Shown here: positions 15,847 to 24,175 of the stretch, piece by piece
How the letters are laid out: every line of letters starts with the position of its first letter
Numbering within the stretch: position 1 is the stretch's first letter
NCBI RefSeq assembly: GCF_024462815.1
Contig: NZ_JANGCG010000003.1
Span: forward strand, 124,001-188,000
Source: Gemmiger formicilis
GTDB taxonomy: Bacteria > Bacillota > Clostridia > Oscillospirales > Ruminococcaceae
Direction of reading: 5' to 3'
Length of the DNA stretch: 64,000 nucleotides
Notes under the pieces: generated by a model
Told to the model about the DNA's origin: nothing
What the model saw: only the letters and a program-made list of their open reading frames with translations
Database searches by the model: none
Translations under genes and position numbers: made by a program

Positions 15847-17220
15847 ATGGAAAAACTTCCCCGCCATGTGGACATTGATTACAGCAAATACGCCCCCGAC
15901 ATCCCGGAGGACCAGCGGGAGGCTTATTACGGCCTGCCCAAGCATGTGCAGTTCTGCAAGGAATGTGTGATGAGCAACCAGAAGCCCAACTCCTGCTATG
16001 AGTTTGAGCATACCATCAAATCTATCAAAAAAACGATGGTCATACAGGAGGATGGCGTCTGCGATGCCTGCCACGCCTGCCACAATAAGGCCGACGGCCA
16101 TATCGACTGGGCCCTGCGGGAGAAGGAACTGCGCGAGCTCTGCGATGAGTACCGCAAGAATGACGGCAGCTATGACTGCCTTGTGCCCGGCTCCGGCGGC
16201 AAGGACAGCTTCTACGCTGCCCACCTGTTGAAATATAAGTACGGTATGCACCCGCTGACCGTCACCTGGGCACCTCATATGTATACCCCATGGGGCTGGG
16301 ACAATATGCAGGCGTGGATTCACGCCGGGTTTGACAACTACCTGTGCACCCCCAACGGTATGACCCACCGCCTGCTGACCCGCCTTGCCACCGAGAACCT
16401 GTTCCATCCGTTCCAGCCGTTCATTTTGGGGCAGAAGCAGCTGGCCCCCAAGATGGCCGCCAAGTTCGGTATCCCGCTGGTGTTCTACGGCGAGAACGAG
16501 GCCGAGTTCGGCAACCCGATTGCCGACAACAACTCCGCGCTGCGTGACGAGCACTTCTTTGCCGTCAATGACTACGACCACATCTATCTGGGCGGCGTCA
16601 GCCTGCGCCAGTTGGAGGAGGACTACAAGGTGGACAAGGCGGATCTGGCCATCTACCTGCCGTCCGAAACCTCAAATCTGGAGAAAAACCACATTCAGGT
16701 GCGGTATCTGGGCTATTACGAAAAATGGCACCCGCAGGGCGCGTACTACTACAGCGTTGAGCACGGCGGCTTCCGCCCTGCGCCGGAGCGCACACAAGGC
16801 ACCTACTCCAAGTACAATTCGATTGACGATAAAATCGACGATTTCTTCTACTACACCACTTACATCAAGTACGGCATCGGCCGCACCACCTACGATGCTG
16901 CGCAGGAAATCCGAAACGAGGAAATCACGCTGGACGAGGGCAAAGCACTGTGCAAGAAGTTTGATGGCGAATACCCGGACCGCTTTGAGAAGGAAATCTT
17001 CAAGTATCTGTCCCTTGACCGGCAGCATTTCCCGTGGGCCAGCCAGCTGTTTGAGCAGCCCAGGATGGACCGCGATTACTTTATGGACCTGGCCGACCGC
17101 TTCCGCAGCCCGCACCTCTGGAAGTGGGAGGACAATATGTGGAAGCTGCGCCACACCCCCTACGAGGGCGACAGCGAGGTTCTGTGGGGCGACCCGCGCG
17201 GCACGCACCACGAGCAGTGA
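15847..17220 (+). CDS. N-acetyl sugar amidotransferase (PP-loop ATPase), long form
   Basis: A 457-residue homologue of the enzyme at 13031, with longer termini. The PP-loop is GSGGKDS (SGGKDS at 116-121). Cysteine pairs at C37/C40 and C72/C75, with an extra C78, suggest a zinc site. The start at 15847 (MEKLPRH) follows TGGAG; in-frame upstream codons lie inside the stem-loop and are rejected. HisF-like and HisH genes follow after 9 bases, which is the classic layout of the three-part amidotransferase that forms acetamidino groups on surface sugars. By position this form, not the short one, is the direct partner of the ammonia-supplying pair. Confidence 0.88.
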   Translation: MEKLPRHVDIDYSKYAPDIPEDQREAYYGLPKHVQFCKECVMSNQKPNSCYEFEHTIKSIKKTMVIQEDGVCDACHACHNKADGHIDWALREKELRELCDEYRKNDGSYDCLVPGSGGKDSFYAAHLLKYKYGMHPLTVTWAPHMYTPWGWDNMQAWIHAGFDNYLCTPNGMTHRLLTRLATENLFHPFQPFILGQKQLAPKMAAKFGIPLVFYGENEAEFGNPIADNNSALRDEHFFAVNDYDHIYLGGVSLRQLEEDYKVDKADLAIYLPSETSNLEKNHIQVRYLGYYEKWHPQGAYYYSVEHGGFRPAPERTQGTYSKYNSIDDKIDDFFYYTTYIKYGIGRTTYDAAQEIRNEEITLDEGKALCKKFDGEYPDRFEKEIFKYLSLDRQHFPWASQLFEQPRMDRDYFMDLADRFRSPHLWKWEDNMWKLRHTPYEGDSEVLWGDPRGTHHEQ

Positions 17221-17229
17221 GGTTTTGCC

Positions 17230-17997
17230 ATGAAGAAAAAGATCCGCCTGATCGCCCGTCTGGACGTCAAGGACACCAACCTTGTCAAGGGCATCCAGCT
17301 GGAGGGGCTGCGCAAGCTGGGCAACCCCAACGCTTTTGCGAAGGAATACTATGAGGACGGCATTGATGAGCTGCTCTACATTGACATTGTGGCCAGCCTG
17401 TACAACCGCAACAATCTGAGTGACATTGTCCGCAAAACGGTCGATGATGTGTATATTCCTGTCTGCGTGGGCGGCGGCCTGCGCAGCGTGGAGGATGTGC
17501 GCCACATCCTGTCGATGGGCGCGGACAAGGTGGCTATCAACACCGCGGCCATCAAGCGGCCGGAGCTTATCACCGAGGTGGCGCAGGCCTTCGGCAGCCA
17601 GTGCATGGTGTTGTCGATTCAGGCCAAGCGCAGCCGCACATGGCCCGGCAAGTGGGAGGCCTACTATGACAACGGCCGCGCCCATTCCGGCTATGATGTG
17701 GTGGAGTGGGCCAAGCGCGGTGTGGCGCTGGGCGCAGGGGAAATCCTGCTGACGAGCGTGGACAACGAGGGCCTGCAGCAGGGCATGGACTTAGAGCTGA
17801 TTGAAGCCGTGACCAAAGCCGTCAATGTGCCGGTTATCTGCGGCGGCGGCGTGGGCTGCGGGGACGATATTGTGGACGCCGCCAATGCGGGCGCGGACGC
17901 CGTGGCCTGCGCTGCGGTGCTGCATTATAAAAAGGAAACCGTGCAGGAGCTGAAGGATGACATCCGCGCAGGCGGAGTGGAGGTGCGCCGGGTATGA
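17230..17997 (+). CDS. HisF-like TIM barrel (HisF2/AglZ type) with a changed catalytic residue
   Basis: A 255-residue (beta/alpha)8 barrel clearly homologous to HisF. Asp12 (RLDVKD) matches the first catalytic Asp of HisF. The second, Asp130 of Thermotoga HisF (in IDAKR), is Gln131 here (IQAKR), so imidazoleglycerol-phosphate formation is doubtful. The TSVDNEG and phosphate-binding GGGVG loops remain. In surface-sugar clusters such proteins carry ammonia from HisH to a WbpG-type ATPase, and that partner lies directly upstream. There are no other histidine genes in the window. The start codon of the HisH gene overlaps its stop by 4 bases. Confidence 0.87.
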   Translation: MKKKIRLIARLDVKDTNLVKGIQLEGLRKLGNPNAFAKEYYEDGIDELLYIDIVASLYNRNNLSDIVRKTVDDVYIPVCVGGGLRSVEDVRHILSMGADKVAINTAAIKRPELITEVAQAFGSQCMVLSIQAKRSRTWPGKWEAYYDNGRAHSGYDVVEWAKRGVALGAGEILLTSVDNEGLQQGMDLELIEAVTKAVNVPVICGGGVGCGDDIVDAANAGADAVACAAVLHYKKETVQELKDDIRAGGVEVRRV

Positions 17998-18629
17998 AGG
18001 TGACAATTATTGACTACGGCCTGTCCAATCTGCTCAGCGTGCAGCACGCCTTTGCGCATTTTGGGGCAGAGACGCTGGTTACGGACAAGGCCGCGGATAT
18101 TCTGGCCGCGGAAGCGCTGGTACTGCCCGGCGTCGGGGCGTTTCGGGACGGTATGAACGGTCTGGAAAAGCTGGGCCTTGTGGAGCCGATACGCCAAAAG
18201 GCCGCCGCAGGCACGCCGCTGCTGGGCATCTGCCTTGGGATGCAGATGCTGTTTGACGAATCCGAGGAGTTCGGTCTGCACGCCGGACTGGGGCTGATAC
18301 CGGGGCGCGTTGTGAAAATACCGGACACCGATGCCGACGGCCAGCCCCAGCGGGTGCCGCACATCAGCTGGAACCCGCTGTACCCCGGCGGAAACCGCAC
18401 GGACTTTGCGGGCACGGCACTGGCAGGGCTTACCCCCGGCGAGGAGTGCTATTTCATCCACAGCTATGAGGCCAAGCCTGCCGAGGACGCGGACTGCCTT
18501 GCCTACACTGTGTACGGCGGTCGCAAAATCTGCGCCGCCGCTGTCCACGGCAGTGTGCTGGGCTGCCAGTTTCACCCGGAGAAATCGGGCGAGGTCGGGT
18601 TAAAGATCATTGAGGAGTTTTTGAAATAG
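17994..18629 (+). CDS. hisH: HisH-type class I glutamine amidotransferase
   Basis: A 211-residue glutaminase that releases ammonia from glutamine for its HisF-like partner. The catalytic triad is present: Cys80 in LGICLGMQ, and His194 and Glu196 in QFHPEKSG. The N-terminus (IIDYGLSNLLSV) is typical of HisH. The ATG overlaps the stop of the preceding gene, which supports equal synthesis and complex formation. Context puts it in amidino-sugar formation rather than histidine synthesis. A strong terminator follows 35 bases after the stop, closing the unit. Confidence 0.9.
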   Translation: MKVTIIDYGLSNLLSVQHAFAHFGAETLVTDKAADILAAEALVLPGVGAFRDGMNGLEKLGLVEPIRQKAAAGTPLLGICLGMQMLFDESEEFGLHAGLGLIPGRVVKIPDTDADGQPQRVPHISWNPLYPGGNRTDFAGTALAGLTPGEECYFIHSYEAKPAEDADCLAYTVYGGRKICAAAVHGSVLGCQFHPEKSGEVGLKIIEEFLK

Positions 18630-18664
18630 TGAGCCTTCCCCCATAGGAAAAGGCTTTATAAGGA

Positions 18665-18703
18665 GCAACGCCCTGCGCGATTCTGCGCAGGGCGTTGCTT
18701 TTT
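18665..18703 (+). terminator. Intrinsic terminator after the HisH gene
   Basis: A 14-bp perfect stem, GCAACGCCCTGCGC (18665-18678) with GCGCAGGGCGTTGC (18685-18698), a 6-base loop and five T's. Its 3' end doubles as the -35 box of the next promoter. Confidence 0.92.
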
Positions 18704-18723
18704 CCGCTGCGATACGCTATAAT
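18695..18723 (+). promoter_or_regulatory. Promoter overlapping the terminator
   Basis: TTGCTT (18695-18700) lies in the last bases of the terminator stem and the T run; 17 bases on is TATAAT (18718-18723). It would drive the epimerase-to-flavoprotein gene series. Confidence 0.7.
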
Positions 18724-18757
18724 GTATTTTGTATAAATGTGCAAAGGAGAATCAGCT

Positions 18758-19681
18758 ATGTCCTTGGATCTGCTTGTCGGCTCCACCGGGTTCGTGGGGG
18801 GCAACCTGGCGGCAAAGCATTCGTTTGCGGCGGCCTGCCACAGCAGCGATATCACCGCGCAGTACGGCAGCCATCCGGTGCTCTGCGTCTATGCGGGTGT
18901 GCCCGCCGCTATGTTTCTGGCCAACGCGAATCCGGAAGCAGATCTGGCGGTTATGCGTGCAGCGCGGGAAAATATCCGCCGCATCGCGCCGCAGGAACTG
19001 GTGCTGATTTCCACTATCGCTGTCTGGCCGGACAGCCGCGGCAAATATGAGGATGACACCCCCGCCGCGGACGGCCTGCCCGCCTACGGCAGAAACCGCC
19101 TCCAACTGGAGCAGTGGGTGCGGGAGGATTTCCCGGAAGCGCTCATCGTGCGTCTGCCGGCACTGTACGGCGTGGGTATCAAAAAGAACTTCCTGTATGA
19201 TTTGCACACCCTCACCCCGGCTATGCTGAAACCGGAAAAATATGACGAGCTGGCGCAAAAATCACAGCTTGTCAAAACGGGCTACACGCTGGCGGACAAC
19301 GGCTTTTACAAGCTGAACGGCACCGCCGATACAGCCGCCCTGAAGGCGTTTTTTGCACAGAATGACTTCAACGCGCTGGCCTTTACTGATTCGCGCAGCC
19401 GCTACCAGTTCTACAATCTGGGACGCCTGTGGGCGGATATTGAAAAGGCCCGCGCCGCCGGTGTGAAGCTGCTGCACCTCTGCACGCCGCCCATCACCGC
19501 CGCCGAGGTCTACACCGCCGTGACAGGCGGCAGCTGGCGCAACGAGCTGGCAAAATCTCCCTTTGACTATGACCTGCGCAGCCGCTATGCGGAGATTCTG
19601 GGCGGTAGCGGGGATTACCTGTGCACCAAACAACAGGAACTGGACGATATAACGCGCTTCCTGCGCGACTGGAGGGACTGA
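18758..19681 (+). CDS. NAD(P)-dependent sugar epimerase/dehydratase-like protein
   Basis: A 307-residue extended-SDR-type protein. The nucleotide loop reads GSTGFVGGNL near residues 7-16. The active-site region YGRNR corresponds to the YxxxK signature with Arg in place of Lys, so the catalytic chemistry may be altered. The substrate is probably a nucleotide sugar. The ATG at 18758 follows AAAGGAG by 8 bases. It leads a tight gene series (gaps of 3 bases, then overlaps) with a TIM-barrel isomerase and a GT2 transferase, downstream of its own promoter. Exact sugar unknown. Confidence 0.78.
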   Translation: MSLDLLVGSTGFVGGNLAAKHSFAAACHSSDITAQYGSHPVLCVYAGVPAAMFLANANPEADLAVMRAARENIRRIAPQELVLISTIAVWPDSRGKYEDDTPAADGLPAYGRNRLQLEQWVREDFPEALIVRLPALYGVGIKKNFLYDLHTLTPAMLKPEKYDELAQKSQLVKTGYTLADNGFYKLNGTADTAALKAFFAQNDFNALAFTDSRSRYQFYNLGRLWADIEKARAAGVKLLHLCTPPITAAEVYTAVTGGSWRNELAKSPFDYDLRSRYAEILGGSGDYLCTKQQELDDITRFLRDWRD

Positions 19682-19684
19682 CAT

Positions 19685-20473
19685 ATGGCGAACTATCAGC
19701 TGGCCATTTCCAACATTGCATGGCAGAAGGATGAGGACGAGACTGTCTACGCCGCCATGCAGCAGGCGGGCTTTACCGGGCTGGAACTGGCCCCCACCCG
19801 CATTTTTTCCGAAGCACCGTATGAAAATCTGACCAGTGCACTGCTTTTCGGCGGGTATCTCAAAAACCGTTGGGGCTTCTCCGTACCCAGTTTGCAAAGC
19901 ATCTGGTACGGCCAGAAAGGCAATATCTTCAACCCCGCCGACGCTGAACCGCTGCTTGATTACACGGCACAGGCCTTCCAGTTTGCCCACAGCTTGAACT
20001 GCCCCTCGCTGGTGTTCGGCTGCCCCAAAAACCGTATGCGCCCGCTGGGGGCCAACGATGCCGCCGCCGAGGCGTTCTTTATGCAGGCGGGCAATCTGGC
20101 CGCACGGTACGGTGTGCATCTGGCGCTGGAGGCAAACCCGCCCATGTACACGAACTATCTGAACAACACGGCGGACGCCTTTGCACTGGTCAAGCGGCTG
20201 GATAACCCCGGCCTGTCGGTCAACTTTGATTTGTCGACCGTGCTGGCGCAGGGCGAAAAGCTGCAGAATTTCATTGATGATATGCAGTATGTGAGCCATG
20301 TCCATATCAGCGAGCCGGGGCTGGCCCCGATTGAGCGCCGCCCCGAGCACAAGGAGCTGGCGCTGCTGCTGGGCGCGGTGGGCTACCGCGGCTTTGTCTC
20401 GGTCGAGATGGCTCGCACCGATGTGGACACCATCCGCCGCACGATGGACTATATCGCGGAGGTGTTTGCATGA
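19685..20473 (+). CDS. Sugar phosphate isomerase/epimerase (xylose-isomerase-like TIM barrel)
   Basis: A 262-residue TIM barrel of the AP-endonuclease-2 / xylose-isomerase-like superfamily. The metal-binding pattern is visible as Glu in LALEANPP (about 144), Asp in VNFDLST (about 181), His in VSHVHISEPG (about 204) and Glu in VSVEMAR (about 240). Members isomerise or epimerise free or phosphorylated sugars and inositols. Three bases separate it from the epimerase and it overlaps the GT2 gene by 4 bases, so it belongs to the same sugar-building unit. Substrate unknown. Confidence 0.82.
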   Translation: MANYQLAISNIAWQKDEDETVYAAMQQAGFTGLELAPTRIFSEAPYENLTSALLFGGYLKNRWGFSVPSLQSIWYGQKGNIFNPADAEPLLDYTAQAFQFAHSLNCPSLVFGCPKNRMRPLGANDAAAEAFFMQAGNLAARYGVHLALEANPPMYTNYLNNTADAFALVKRLDNPGLSVNFDLSTVLAQGEKLQNFIDDMQYVSHVHISEPGLAPIERRPEHKELALLLGAVGYRGFVSVEMARTDVDTIRRTMDYIAEVFA

Positions 20474-21270
20474 TTGAGTACGAGCGTAAAAATCTGAACG
20501 GCGTGCCGGACTACACCGCCGCCGAATTTGAGGGCCGCCGCAGTGACTACTGCCTGCTGATTCCGGTAATCAACGAAGGGGCGCGGATTCTGACCGAGCT
20601 GGGCCGTGCCCAGAAGGCGGGCGTTGACCGCCTGTGCGACATTGTCATCTGCGACGGCGGCTCCACCGACGGCAGCATGAAGCAGGAAACCCTGCAGCTG
20701 TACCACGTCAACACGCTGCTGACGAAAACCGGCCCCGGCAAGCAGGGCGCCCAACTGCGCATGGGCATCTATTTTGCGCTGGACCGCGGCTATAAGGGCA
20801 TCCTGACGATTGACGGCAACAACAAGGACTCCATTGAGGATGTGCCCAAATTCATCGCCAAGCTGCAGGCGGGCTATGACCTTGTGCAGGGCAGCCGGTT
20901 TATCCGCGGCGGCCACGCCATCAATACGCCGCTGGTGCGCTATGCCGCCGTGCGGCTGATTCACGCGCCCCTCATCAGTCTGGGCGCGCACCAGTGGTTC
21001 ACCGACACCACCAACGCCTACCGCGCCTACAGCCGCGAGTACCTGACCCACCCCGATGTCCGCCCGCTGCGCGATGTCTTTAGTGAGTATGAGCTGCTGG
21101 CGTACTTAAGCATCCGTGCCACCCAGCTGGGCCTGAAGGCCTGCGAGGTCCCCGTGACCCGCGCCTACCCAGCCACCGGCAAGACCCCCACCAAAATCAG
21201 TGGCTTCAAGGGCAACAGCGACCTGATGCAGGTGCTGCTGAAGGCGCTGGCAGGCAAGTACAACCCGTAA
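20470..21270 (+). CDS. Family 2 glycosyltransferase
   Basis: A 266-residue GT-A fold glycosyltransferase without membrane segments. The N-domain strand YCLLIPVINEG and the following ICDGGSTDGS are the nucleotide-sugar site. TIDGNNKDS stands for the DxD metal motif and is followed by VQGSRFIRGG, as in polyprenyl-phosphate sugar transferases. It probably moves a sugar from a nucleotide donor to a lipid carrier or growing glycan. The start overlaps the TIM-barrel gene by 4 bases. Downstream comes a truncated gene copy, so this may once have been followed by a different transferase. Confidence 0.86.
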   Translation: MIEYERKNLNGVPDYTAAEFEGRRSDYCLLIPVINEGARILTELGRAQKAGVDRLCDIVICDGGSTDGSMKQETLQLYHVNTLLTKTGPGKQGAQLRMGIYFALDRGYKGILTIDGNNKDSIEDVPKFIAKLQAGYDLVQGSRFIRGGHAINTPLVRYAAVRLIHAPLISLGAHQWFTDTTNAYRAYSREYLTHPDVRPLRDVFSEYELLAYLSIRATQLGLKACEVPVTRAYPATGKTPTKISGFKGNSDLMQVLLKALAGKYNP

Positions 21271-21740
21271 AACACACCGCTAATGCGGCGCGGGCTGCTG
21301 CAGGCACTGGCGGCTACATCCGCCAGCACCGCGCGCGATACCTACTGGACACGCTGCACATTATGAAGGTGGACAGCTACAATGTGTTTGAGGGCTACGC
21401 CCTGCCTGTGGAAAGCGCCCCCGCCCGGGCGCTGAACCCGATTCTGCGCGCTGTTTTTGACCGTGTCTATGTGTTTTATGCCTTTGTGGCATCGGCGGCA
21501 TCGGGTGTCGTGATGGCGGTGCAGTGGGTGCGCCGGCGCAAGATCCCGTGGCTGTGGGCAGCGTTTTTCTCGACCACCTGCTCGATGGTGGTGACCACCT
21601 ATTTTGCCACCTGTGACGAATATATGCGCACGATGCTGGGCGTTTTGCCCGGGCTGTATATGATGGGGGCGATGCTGCTGCAGACCGTTGCCGATGCCTG
21701 CCGCAAGCGCTGCGCCGCCCGGAAGGAGAAAAACCGATGA
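21271..21740 (+). pseudogene. 5'-truncated tandem copy of the downstream GT-C-like gene
   Basis: An open frame runs from 21273 to the TGA at 21738-21740, with no ribosome site or start for its first codons; an internal ATG at 21363 would give only 125 residues. The translation aligns over its whole length with the last third of the next protein: RYLLDT with QYLYDT, then EGYA with HGYA, and a long shared GVVMAVQWVRRRKIPWLWAAFF stretch split here as GVVMAVQWVRRRKI and PWLWAAFF. Over about 65 bases from 21509 the DNA is nearly identical to the downstream gene, while the flanks are diverged. It is a remnant of a tandem duplication. Confidence 0.82.
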
Positions 21741-23056
21741 ACAGAAAGAAAATCGCAATGACGGAGGAAAAGCTGTGGCGCATCACCGCGGCAGCGGTCA
21801 TCCTGAGCCGCCTGCTGCAATATGCAGGGCAGGGCTGGGCGGTTTGGTATACGGACAGCTATGCCTACAGCGTTTTTTATCTAAAGGATCTGTTCCATGG
21901 GCAGGCGGCGCAGGGCGTTCCGCCGTTGTATGCGCTGTTTATGCATTCCATGCAGGCAATTTTTGGTCAGGGCTACCCGAACGCTGTCTGCGCGGTTCAG
22001 ATCTTGCTGTCGATGCTTTCGCTGATTTTGCTGGCAAGGATTCTGTGCCAAATCGGTGTGGGCAGCCCGTGGGCGCAGCTGTGCGTATTTATTTATGCCA
22101 CAACCTCCGCAGTGGCAGGGTGGGACACGGTTTTGTTGACGGAGTCGCTGTCCCTTTCCGGTACGGTAGCGTTTTTCTACTGCATTGTGCAGTATCTGCA
22201 CACCACAAAGCTGAAATACGGGCTTCTGGCGGTACTGCTTACCGAGCTGTTGATTTTCCTGCGTCCCCAATTTTTGACCTATTGGGCGATTTTGCTGGTG
22301 TTTTTGCTTCTGCGGCTGGCATTTCCCGACCGCAAGACCGAGCGCGCCAACCTGCTGAAAATGCTGGCCGCGCTGGCTGCGGGGCTGGTGCTGGTGCTGG
22401 GGTACTGTGCCGTGTTCCAAAAGCAATTCGGGCTGTTTTCCATGACGGTTGCAGGGGCGCGGCAGGATATGGTAGTGGCGATCCGCTATGGCTACTATCC
22501 GGATTTTGAGGATACCGAGATGGCCGAGGCGATGTGTCGCACAGCGGAAACGGGCGATGAGGATGCGGTTCTGCTGACGGCGATGGACTTTGGATGGGCA
22601 AGGGCGCAGAAAGCGGCGCGGACGTATTTTAACAAGCACCCGGTGCAATATCTGTACGATACGGCTATGCAGATGGGCAGGGATTCTGTCACAAATTTTC
22701 ACGGTTATGCGTGGGAAAGCAAGCAAGCGCCCATGCCGCTGGCTAAGCTGTATTCCTTTTGGAACTACGGCGTATTCGGTGCGCTGTGTATCGGGCATAG
22801 TATGGTTGCCTCGGTGGCTGCCGGGGTCGTGATGGCGGTGCAGTGGGTGCGTCGGCGCAAGATCCCGTGGCTGTGGGCGGCGTTTTTCTCCCTGATGTTC
22901 ACCACGGTGTTTTCCCCCTATTTTGTCACCTGCGGCGAGTATATGCGCACGATGATCAGCGTTCTGCCCTATATGCAGTGCGTGATCGGTCTTGCCCTGC
23001 AGCGGGAATCGGACTGTGCCGCGGCTATGGAAAATACAAAGGAAAGAGGGATGTAA
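21737..23056 (+). CDS. Polytopic membrane protein, GT-C glycosyltransferase-like
   Basis: A 439-residue protein with about ten hydrophobic segments. The first outside loop carries WYTDSYAYS, an acidic position like the catalytic Asp of GT-C transferases, and a soluble-looking stretch of about 90 residues lies between the last membrane segments. I do not recognise a named family. A role in moving sugars from a lipid carrier, or in polymerising a glycan, would fit its place between a GT2 gene and a flavoprotein. It starts 4 bases inside the truncated copy of itself and abuts the next gene (TAA then ATG). Confidence 0.7.
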   Translation: MNRKKIAMTEEKLWRITAAAVILSRLLQYAGQGWAVWYTDSYAYSVFYLKDLFHGQAAQGVPPLYALFMHSMQAIFGQGYPNAVCAVQILLSMLSLILLARILCQIGVGSPWAQLCVFIYATTSAVAGWDTVLLTESLSLSGTVAFFYCIVQYLHTTKLKYGLLAVLLTELLIFLRPQFLTYWAILLVFLLLRLAFPDRKTERANLLKMLAALAAGLVLVLGYCAVFQKQFGLFSMTVAGARQDMVVAIRYGYYPDFEDTEMAEAMCRTAETGDEDAVLLTAMDFGWARAQKAARTYFNKHPVQYLYDTAMQMGRDSVTNFHGYAWESKQAPMPLAKLYSFWNYGVFGALCIGHSMVASVAAGVVMAVQWVRRRKIPWLWAAFFSLMFTTVFSPYFVTCGEYMRTMISVLPYMQCVIGLALQRESDCAAAMENTKERGM

Positions 23057-24175
23057 ATGACCTACGATAAAATCATCCTCGGCGCAGGACTGTACGGCCT
23101 GTACGCGGCCCAGAAATGCGGGGCGGCGGGGCAGCGCGTCCTTGTACTGGAGCGTGACTCCGCGCCCTTTATGCGGGCAACCTACATCAATCAGGCCCGC
23201 GTCCATATGGGCTATCACTACCCCCGCAGCTACTCCACGGCTATCAAGTCGGCACACTATTTTGAACGTTTCTGTGAGGATTACGGCTTCTGCCTGCACA
23301 CACAATTTGACCAGGTATATGCCACCAGTGCGCATTTTTCGTGGACGAACGCGGCCGAGTTCCGCCGCTTCTGCGCCGCCGCAGATATCCGCTGTGACGA
23401 TGTGCCCCCGGAGCGCTATTTCAACCCCGGCCTGTGTGACGGCGCGTTCCTGACCACAGAGTACACCTACGATGCGCAGGTGCTCAAGCGCTGGTTTTTG
23501 GAAAAGCTGGCGGCGCTGCCCAACGTAGAGATTCTCTACAGCCACAAGCCTGACCGCATCGAGAGGGCGGGCAGCGCGTGGCGGGTCACGGCGGGGGACA
23601 CCACCGCCGAGGCACCCTATCTGCTGAACGCAACCTACGCGGGTGTCAACGATGTGCACGCTATGTTGGGGCTGCCGCCGTTCGGCATTAAGTACGAAAA
23701 GTGCGAGATTATTTTGTGCACTGTGGACGAACGCCTGAAAAATATCGGCATCACCGTTATGGATGGCCCGTTCTTCAGCCTGATGCCCTTCGGCCAGACC
23801 GGCCTGCACAGCCTGACCAGTGTGACCTTCACCCCGCATGAGACAAGCTATGACAGCGTGGCCACCTTCCCCTGTCAGGCCGAAAGCGGCGGCCGCTGCG
23901 CCCCGGGCAGCCTGTACAACTGCAACGAGTGCCCGGCCAAGCCGGCCAGCGCGTGGCCCTATATGAGCCAGCTGGCGCGCAAATATTTAAAGGAAGAATA
24001 CGGCTTTGCCTATCACAGCAGTCTTTTCAGCATGAAGCCGATTCTGAAGGCCAGCGAAATTGACGATTCGCGCCCGACCGTGGTGCGCGTGCTTTGCGAC
24101 GAGCCGCGGCTGGTCAGCGTGCTCAGCGGCAAAATCAACACGGTATATGACTTGGACGAGGTGCTGGAAGTATGA
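23057..24175 (+). CDS. FAD-dependent oxidoreductase (DAO/UGM-like)
   Basis: A 372-residue flavoprotein with the N-terminal dinucleotide motif ILGAGLYGLYAA (8-19) and an acidic strand end (VLERD). The DAO-type fold resembles both D-amino-acid oxidase relatives and UDP-galactopyranose mutases; motifs such as RVHMGYHYPRS suggest a substrate pocket. Eight cysteines, two of them in NCNECPAKP, are unusual for the family and may bind a metal. The gene abuts the GT-C-like gene and overlaps the GT2 gene by 4 bases. It probably oxidises or rearranges a sugar of the glycan; the reaction is unknown. Confidence 0.75.
   Translation: MTYDKIILGAGLYGLYAAQKCGAAGQRVLVLERDSAPFMRATYINQARVHMGYHYPRSYSTAIKSAHYFERFCEDYGFCLHTQFDQVYATSAHFSWTNAAEFRRFCAAADIRCDDVPPERYFNPGLCDGAFLTTEYTYDAQVLKRWFLEKLAALPNVEILYSHKPDRIERAGSAWRVTAGDTTAEAPYLLNATYAGVNDVHAMLGLPPFGIKYEKCEIILCTVDERLKNIGITVMDGPFFSLMPFGQTGLHSLTSVTFTPHETSYDSVATFPCQAESGGRCAPGSLYNCNECPAKPASAWPYMSQLARKYLKEEYGFAYHSSLFSMKPILKASEIDDSRPTVVRVLCDEPRLVSVLSGKINTVYDLDEVLEV

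Noticed and set aside
17230..18629. HisF/HisH as part of histidine biosynthesis
   Set aside because: No other his gene is present, the second catalytic Asp is Gln, and a WbpG-type ATPase lies directly upstream.
21881..23839. A 652-codon minus-strand frame opposite the GT-C-like and flavoprotein genes
   Set aside because: It spans two real genes with overlapping starts and stops and shows no family features.
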